10,560 nt of DNA from Bacteroides sp. (GTDB lineage: Bacteria; Bacteroidota; Bacteroidia; Bacteroidales; SM23-62): contig JAUUZM010000074.1 of assembly GCA_030589965.1 (NCBI GenBank), positions 1 through 10,560 of the forward strand, given 5' to 3'. The notes beneath the pieces are model-generated. The model did no database searches, had not been told where the DNA came from, and saw nothing but the letters and a program-made list of their open reading frames with translations. The position numbers and the translations under genes were made by a program. Positions 6,241 through 10,560 of the stretch are shown here, piece after piece (the first letter of the stretch is position 1; each line of letters opens with the position of its first letter).

Positions 6241-8865
6241 ATGTACGCAAAGGATATTCGTAAAGCGTTTCTCGATTTTTTCAAGTCCAGGGAACACCAA
6301 ATCATCCCCTCAGCTCCCATGGTAGTCAGGAACGATCCTACCCTGATGTTTACCAATGCCGGCATGAATCAGTTTAAAGACTTATTCCTTGGTAATGAGA
6401 ATGTTACTCATAATAAGATAGCTGACAGCCAGAAATGTCTGAGAGTATCCGGCAAGCATAATGATCTTGAAGAAGTCGGACGGGACACCTATCATCACAC
6501 CATGTTCGAAATGCTTGGGAACTGGTCCTTTGGAAATTATTTTAAAAAGGAAGCCATTGCATGGGCCTGGGAGTTCCTTACAGCTACTTTAGGTATCGAA
6601 AAAGACAAATTATATGTAACAGTTTTTGAAGGAGATCCCGGTGATTCGATGGATATAGACCAGGAAGCATTTGATTACTGGAAGGAATTTCTTCCAACAG
6701 AACGTATCCTCAAAGGGTCAAAAAAAGATAATTTCTGGGAGATGGGTGAAACCGGACCATGCGGTGCGTGCTCCGAAATCCATATTGATATTCGATCTGA
6801 TGCCGACAAACAGAAAATTAGCGGTGCTGACCTTGTCAATAAGGATCATCCCCTGGTGATAGAGCTTTGGAACCTTGTTTTTATCCAGTATAACAGAAAA
6901 GGAAACGGGAAACTGGAAGCACTTCCTATGAAGCATATTGACACTGGACTGGGCTTGGAACGTCTGGCGATGGTAATGCAGGGGGTTCAGTCTAATTATG
7001 ATACGGATATATTCCAGTCCATCATACAGAAAATCTCCAAAATCACGTCACGTAAATATGGGGAAGATGAACAAACTGATATCGCCATGAGGGTCATAGC
7101 CGACCATCTTCGGGCCGTTAGTTTTTCCATTGCAGACAGCCAGCTGCCATCCAATAATAAGGCTGGATATGTCATCCGAAGAATCCTGCGCAGGGCTGTA
7201 CGTTACGGGTATACTTTCCTCGGACAGGAAGAACCTTTCATCTATCGACTGGTTGAGGCACTTGCCAGTGAGATGGGTGATGCATACCCTGAAATTAAGG
7301 AGCAAAAAGAATTGATAGAAAAGGTGATCATGGAAGAGGAGAGCTCCTTCCTGAAAACCCTTGCCAACGGGATACGTATGCTGGACCAGCAAATTGAGGA
7401 GGCCAAAAAACAAAAGAATTCTTCTATCCAGGGAAAATCTGCTTTCATCCTTTATGATACTTATGGTTTCCCACTTGATCTTACCAGACTGATTCTTCGG
7501 GAGAATGATCTGGATGTCAGCCAGGAGGAATTTGAAAAAGAAATGGAAATTCAGAAATCCAGGTCCCGCGACGCAGCGGTCGTTACCCGTGAGGACTGGC
7601 AGGAAATTTTTCCGGCCGACTCAACTGAATTCCTGGGATATGACCAGACAGCAGCAGAAGTAAGAATCGCGCGCTACCGGAAAACAGAAGAAAAAGGAAA
7701 AACACGCTTCCATCTGGTGCTGGACCAGACACCTTTTTACGCTGAGAGCGGGGGACAGCTGGGCGATACCGGGGTCCTTGAATCAGGCGATGAGAAAATC
7801 CGGATCCTTGATACCCAAAAGGAAAATAACCTGATTATTCATATTGCAGACAAAATGCCGGCAAATCCAGAAAATAATCTTCAGGCATTTGTGAACAGGA
7901 AAACCAGGCAAACCACAACGTATCATCATACGGCAACCCATCTTCTGCATTTTGCGCTTCGCAAGGTTCTCGGCACTCATGTGGAACAAAAAGGGTCCCT
8001 TGTTCATCCGGAATACCTGAGATTTGACTTTTCTCATTTCTCGAAAATTGAAAAGGAAGACCTGGATAGGATAGAAAAAATGGTGAACCAGTTAATCCGC
8101 GATAATTTCCCTCTTGAGGAAACAAGGTCCCTTCCCATGACAAAAGCCATGGATATGGGGGCCCTCGCCCTCTTCGGGGAAAAATACGGAGAGGATGTCA
8201 GAGTAATCAAATTTGGTGATTCTGTTGAACTCTGCGGGGGAATTCATGTTCCTTCCACAGGAAATATAGGCTTCTTTAAGATTGTACGAGAATCATCCAT
8301 TGCTGCAGGAATCAGACGAATCGAAGCAGTTGCCGGTCCGGCCGCAGAAAAGTTTGTGGACCAGAAACTGGATATTATTGACACCCTTGAAGAATTGTTT
8401 AAATCACATAATCTTATTGCCACCATTGAAAAGACCATCTCTGAAAATGCAGACCTGAAAAAAAAGCATGAAGAATTCAGCAAGGATCTCAGGGATGTTG
8501 CAAGGAAAAACATGCAGGCTAAGATCCGAAACCTGGGAAAGGTTAACCTGATCGCAGAAGAAGTTATGATCAGACCTGCCGAGAATATCAAGAACCTGGC
8601 ATTTGAAATGAAGACCCAGGTAGAGAACCTCGTATTGGCCCTGGGTGCAAATCTGGATGGTAAGGCCCATCTGACCCTGATGATATCGGAAAACCTGGTG
8701 AAGGACATGGGACTGGATGCCAGGCAGATAATCCGGGAGGTATCAAAAGAAATTCAGGGAGGTGGAGGCGGACAGGATTTCTATGCCACTGCCGGAGGTA
8801 AAAATCCCCAGGGCATCCCAAAAGCCCTTGAAATGATCGCAGAGATTATCGAAAAAGCAGAATAA
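6241..8865 (+). CDS. alaS: Alanyl-tRNA synthetase
   Basis: This 874-residue class II aminoacyl-tRNA synthetase charges tRNA-Ala with alanine in the cytoplasm; E. coli AlaRS has 876 residues, so it is full length. Order of domains: catalytic core (about 1-245), with RVSGKHNDLEEVGRDTYHHT near residue 70-90 and motif 3 HIDTGLGLERL (232-242); tRNA-recognition helices (about 245-460); the editing domain that hydrolyses Ser-/Gly-tRNA-Ala (about 550-710), with its metal site formed by His563 and His567 (HTATH) and Cys665 and His669 (CGGIH); and the C-Ala domain (about 730-874), with a glycine run at 840-844 followed by QDFYATAGGKNPQG. All four editing-site ligands are present, so proofreading should be intact. 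The ATG at 6241 begins MYAKDIRKAFLDFF, the usual AlaRS N-terminus, and no Shine-Dalgarno sequence precedes it. It diverges from the M23 genes and converges on the ChaN-like gene. Confidence 0.99.
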   Translation: MYAKDIRKAFLDFFKSREHQIIPSAPMVVRNDPTLMFTNAGMNQFKDLFLGNENVTHNKIADSQKCLRVSGKHNDLEEVGRDTYHHTMFEMLGNWSFGNYFKKEAIAWAWEFLTATLGIEKDKLYVTVFEGDPGDSMDIDQEAFDYWKEFLPTERILKGSKKDNFWEMGETGPCGACSEIHIDIRSDADKQKISGADLVNKDHPLVIELWNLVFIQYNRKGNGKLEALPMKHIDTGLGLERLAMVMQGVQSNYDTDIFQSIIQKISKITSRKYGEDEQTDIAMRVIADHLRAVSFSIADSQLPSNNKAGYVIRRILRRAVRYGYTFLGQEEPFIYRLVEALASEMGDAYPEIKEQKELIEKVIMEEESSFLKTLANGIRMLDQQIEEAKKQKNSSIQGKSAFILYDTYGFPLDLTRLILRENDLDVSQEEFEKEMEIQKSRSRDAAVVTREDWQEIFPADSTEFLGYDQTAAEVRIARYRKTEEKGKTRFHLVLDQTPFYAESGGQLGDTGVLESGDEKIRILDTQKENNLIIHIADKMPANPENNLQAFVNRKTRQTTTYHHTATHLLHFALRKVLGTHVEQKGSLVHPEYLRFDFSHFSKIEKEDLDRIEKMVNQLIRDNFPLEETRSLPMTKAMDMGALALFGEKYGEDVRVIKFGDSVELCGGIHVPSTGNIGFFKIVRESSIAAGIRRIEAVAGPAAEKFVDQKLDIIDTLEELFKSHNLIATIEKTISENADLKKKHEEFSKDLRDVARKNMQAKIRNLGKVNLIAEEVMIRPAENIKNLAFEMKTQVENLVLALGANLDGKAHLTLMISENLVKDMGLDARQIIREVSKEIQGGGGGQDFYATAGGKNPQGIPKALEMIAEIIEKAE

Positions 8866-8876
8866 AAGGATACCTT

Positions 8877-9746
8877 CTAATAGGTTCTTGTCATCCGTTC
8901 CGGTACCACAATGGTGAAATCCGCCATACCGGCAGATTCTTCGAGCAGTTTATCCGGTGTCTCCTGCATTTTGGTAGTAATGGTAACAATATTGAGCTCA
9001 GGATTCTCCTGTTGCAGATACCATGTAATTCCCTCCTTATTGTCAGAGTGTCCGGAGCCATTAAAATGCAGGAATATTTTGCCATGGGACCAGTTTTTCA
9101 TGATGAAATACCCCATTGTAGCATCCTTGATGGCCTGGGCTTTGGGAAGATTTTTGGCATTCATCCCTCCTCCCATATGACTGGCCATCTCAAGCATCAT
9201 TTTATATCCGGATAATTCCGGATCATATTTCACCGGTAACGGAGCGACATATTCTTTCGCCTCCGAAGAAAGATTTTCAAGTCCTTCAAAACCCTCCCTG
9301 TAAACAAGGTTTGCGTAGCGCCGTGGGACATTTGTTGCGACAAAAGGGATCTTATGGTCAAAGGCAAACGTAAGAAGGGGTTTGTAATCTGTCTTATAAT
9401 TATCCCAAAGCCTGGCCTGATCCTCAAATTTATCCTCAGGGATTGTTCCTCCCAGATATTCATCTAACAATAGCTGCATATCTGCTTCAAACATCTCAGC
9501 TCCAAGAACCAGTGAATCCTGGCGAATATCGTAAAGATCACCGGCAACTTCCCTCTGCAACCAGTGTGCAATGGGATTATCATGGAATTCCCCGAACAGG
9601 ATAATATCCGCCTCATTAAGGGATTTCATCATCTTGGAGTACTTCACATCTTTTCCCCCGGAGTTAAATATTTTGTAGGCCGGTTTATCATTCGAAAATG
9701 ACAGGAAAATTAGTCCCGCTACCAAAATTGCCATTTGTTTTTTCAT
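8877..9746 (-). CDS. ChaN-like exported protein (DUF399, TraB/EreA/TIKI superfamily)
   Basis: This 289-residue protein matches the ChaN family, whose Campylobacter member binds haem and which belongs to the wider TIKI/TraB/erythromycin-esterase-like superfamily. Visible motifs are ILFGEFHDNPIAHW (49-62), with the signature Gly-Glu and histidines, GAEMFE (82-87), NVPRR (139-143), QAIKDATMG (204-212) and FNGSGHSDNKEGI (228-240). Residues 1-18 form a short signal sequence (MKKQ, then a hydrophobic run to LSFS), but there is no cysteine there, so unlike E. coli ChaN it is not an obvious lipoprotein and is likely periplasmic. Met1 is preferred over Met5 because it supplies the two lysines. Function may be haem or iron handling, or metal-dependent hydrolysis; the sequence does not decide. 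The stop lies 11 bases from that of alaS, with no clear terminator between. The predicted promoter sits almost on the start codon. Confidence 0.88.
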   Translation of the reverse strand: MKKQMAILVAGLIFLSFSNDKPAYKIFNSGGKDVKYSKMMKSLNEADIILFGEFHDNPIAHWLQREVAGDLYDIRQDSLVLGAEMFEADMQLLLDEYLGGTIPEDKFEDQARLWDNYKTDYKPLLTFAFDHKIPFVATNVPRRYANLVYREGFEGLENLSSEAKEYVAPLPVKYDPELSGYKMMLEMASHMGGGMNAKNLPKAQAIKDATMGYFIMKNWSHGKIFLHFNGSGHSDNKEGITWYLQQENPELNIVTITTKMQETPDKLLEESAGMADFTIVVPERMTRTY

Positions 9747-9751
9747 GTTGA

Positions 9752-9779
9752 CAAATATATAGAAATCTCCATACTCAAA
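9752..9779 (-). promoter_or_regulatory. Candidate promoter for the ChaN-like gene, nearly on the ATG
   Basis: On the minus strand TATATTTG (9759-9752) matches the -7 consensus TAnnTTTG fully. TTTG (9779-9776) lies 16 bases upstream, shorter than the 20-base spacing seen elsewhere in this window, so the -33 box is doubtful. Only five bases separate the -7 box from the ATG at 9746, so the mRNA would be leaderless or nearly so. Confidence 0.4.
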
Positions 9780-9789
9780 GATTTTTATA

Positions 9790-9797
9790 TATATTTG
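9790..9797 (+). promoter_or_regulatory. Candidate -7 box for the acyl-CoA synthetase gene
   Basis: TATATTTG matches the Bacteroidota -7 consensus TAnnTTTG fully and lies 26 bases before the ATG at 9824, giving a leader of roughly 20 bases. No TTTG is found at -33. Confidence 0.45.
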
Positions 9798-9823
9798 ATT
9801 TACTAATCCTAAATAATTTAACC

Positions 9824-10560
9824 ATGGAAATTACCAGGACATTTGATCTGCTCAAGCTTTATAAGGAGAAATATCATATGGAGGATGCCCTTGCGGGAAA
9901 AGAAAAAGGCATCTGGGTTCGATACTCCTCGGACCAGTATATTGACTTCGCCAATAATGTCTCTTATGGCTTACTGGCTCTTGGTTTGAAAAAAGGCGAT
10001 AAGGTCGCCACTATTTCCAATAACCGTCCACACTGGAACTTCGTGGATATGGGTGTAGCCCAGGCTGGTATTATTCATGTCCCTATTTATCCAACAATCA
10101 GCAAGGAGGAATACGAATACATTTTAAATGATGCCAAGCCCTCAATCATATTCCTTTCAGATAAAGCACTTTACGATAAGATTAAACCCATTGCCGATAG
10201 TGTAGATTCAGTAAAAGAGGTCTATACCTTTAATGAGGTGGAGGGTGCAAAAAACTGGATGGAAGTTGTTGAATCAGGAAAAGCATCAGCAGACAAGTTC
10301 AAAGATGAACTGGGAAAAATCAGTGATTCGATAAAACCGGAAGATTTCTTCACCCTGTTGTATACCTCTGGAACTACAGGTTTTCCAAAAGGAGTTATGC
10401 TATGCCAGAATAATGTAGTCACCAATTTCAAGGCTACTGCCGAGGTCCATTCTCTGGGTCATGGGGATAAAACCCTCTCATTCCTGCCAATATCCCATAT
10501 CTATGAACGAATGGTCAACTACCATTTCCAGTTCCTGGGCATCGCCATTTACTATGCCGA
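9824..10560 (+). CDS. AMP-forming long-chain acyl-CoA synthetase, C-terminus beyond window
   Basis: The frame from ATG 9824 stays open to the right edge (245 complete codons), covering roughly the first 40 percent of a typical 590-640-residue enzyme. It is an ANL-superfamily adenylate-forming ligase: the phosphate-binding loop LLYTSGTTGFPKGVML is at residues 178-193 and the substrate-side motif LPISHIYERM at 221-230. The LPxSHIxER form and the N-terminal region (NRPHWNFVDMGVAQAG, 67-82; VPIYPT, 86-91) are typical of long-chain fatty-acid-CoA ligases (FadD15/FAA1-like) that activate fatty acids with ATP and CoA at the inner membrane face. Chain length cannot be read from this part, and the C-terminal lid lies outside. 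No Shine-Dalgarno sequence precedes the ATG; the frame upstream lacks a better start. It diverges from the ChaN-like gene. Confidence 0.93.
   Translation, partial: MEITRTFDLLKLYKEKYHMEDALAGKEKGIWVRYSSDQYIDFANNVSYGLLALGLKKGDKVATISNNRPHWNFVDMGVAQAGIIHVPIYPTISKEEYEYILNDAKPSIIFLSDKALYDKIKPIADSVDSVKEVYTFNEVEGAKNWMEVVESGKASADKFKDELGKISDSIKPEDFFTLLYTSGTTGFPKGVMLCQNNVVTNFKATAEVHSLGHGDKTLSFLPISHIYERMVNYHFQFLGIAIYYA

Larger units (their letters stand above)
9752..9797. repeat. Inverted repeat joining two divergent -7 boxes
   Basis: CAAATATATA (9752-9761) and TATATATTTG (9788-9797) are a perfect 10-bp inverted repeat with a 26-bp spacer. Each arm contains a -7 box, one for the ChaN-like gene and one for the acyl-CoA synthetase gene. 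The symmetry may simply follow from two good promoters facing apart, or may be a shared operator. Confidence 0.45.

Noticed and set aside
7048..7448. Overlapping open frames on the opposite strand of alaS (also around 8244-8821)
   Set aside because: They lie antisense within a strongly conserved synthetase gene, have no recognisable domains and no promoter or start context.
8850..8890. Possible bidirectional terminator between alaS and the ChaN-like gene
   Set aside because: Only a 4-bp AAGG-ATA-CCTT stem is visible, with no T-tract on either side.

Overview
This is an ordinary chromosomal window from a member of the Bacteroidota, most likely of the order Bacteroidales and probably uncultivated. 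The evidence is the set of protein families, the lack of Shine-Dalgarno sequences before start codons, AT-rich intergenic spacers, and several matches to the Bacteroidota promoter (-33 TTTG, -7 TAnnTTTG). No mobile element, phage, CRISPR array, tRNA or rRNA was seen, and no intergenic gap exceeds about 160 bases. No undescribed multi-gene defence or biosynthetic system was found.

Layout: positions 1-6080 hold seven genes, all on the minus strand and read from right to left. They are two tandem paralogous membrane-anchored M23 endopeptidases (6080-5118 and 5061-4087), an exported CapA-type metallophosphatase-like protein (4074-3013), a small MerR-type regulator (2939-2601), a Nif3 dinuclear-metal protein (2547-1453), a coiled-coil zinc-ribbon protein (1450-677), and an exported protein of unknown function that runs off the left edge (619-1). 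A 160-base divergent spacer separates this block from alaS (6241-8865, plus strand), a complete alanyl-tRNA synthetase. A ChaN-like exported protein (9746-8877, minus) converges on alaS with an 11-base gap. It diverges from an AMP-forming acyl-CoA synthetase (9824 to the right edge, plus) across a 77-base spacer with two facing -7 boxes in an inverted repeat.

Function: the M23 pair and the CapA-like protein suggest cell-envelope work (peptidoglycan trimming or regulation of trimming). The Nif3 and zinc-ribbon genes are two bases apart and are probably co-translated; this pairing is widespread in bacteria but its biochemical meaning is unsettled. AlaRS is housekeeping and the acyl-CoA synthetase activates fatty acids. 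Transcription is probably split into several units: candidate promoters with exactly 20-base spacers precede the first M23 gene, the second M23 gene and the MerR gene, and a terminator-like hairpin closes the Nif3/zinc-ribbon unit directly against the start codon of the next gene.

The points most worth a second look are that terminator/start-codon arrangement, the palindromic divergent promoter pair with a possibly leaderless ChaN-like mRNA, and the conserved cytoplasmic tail shared by the two M23 paralogs.
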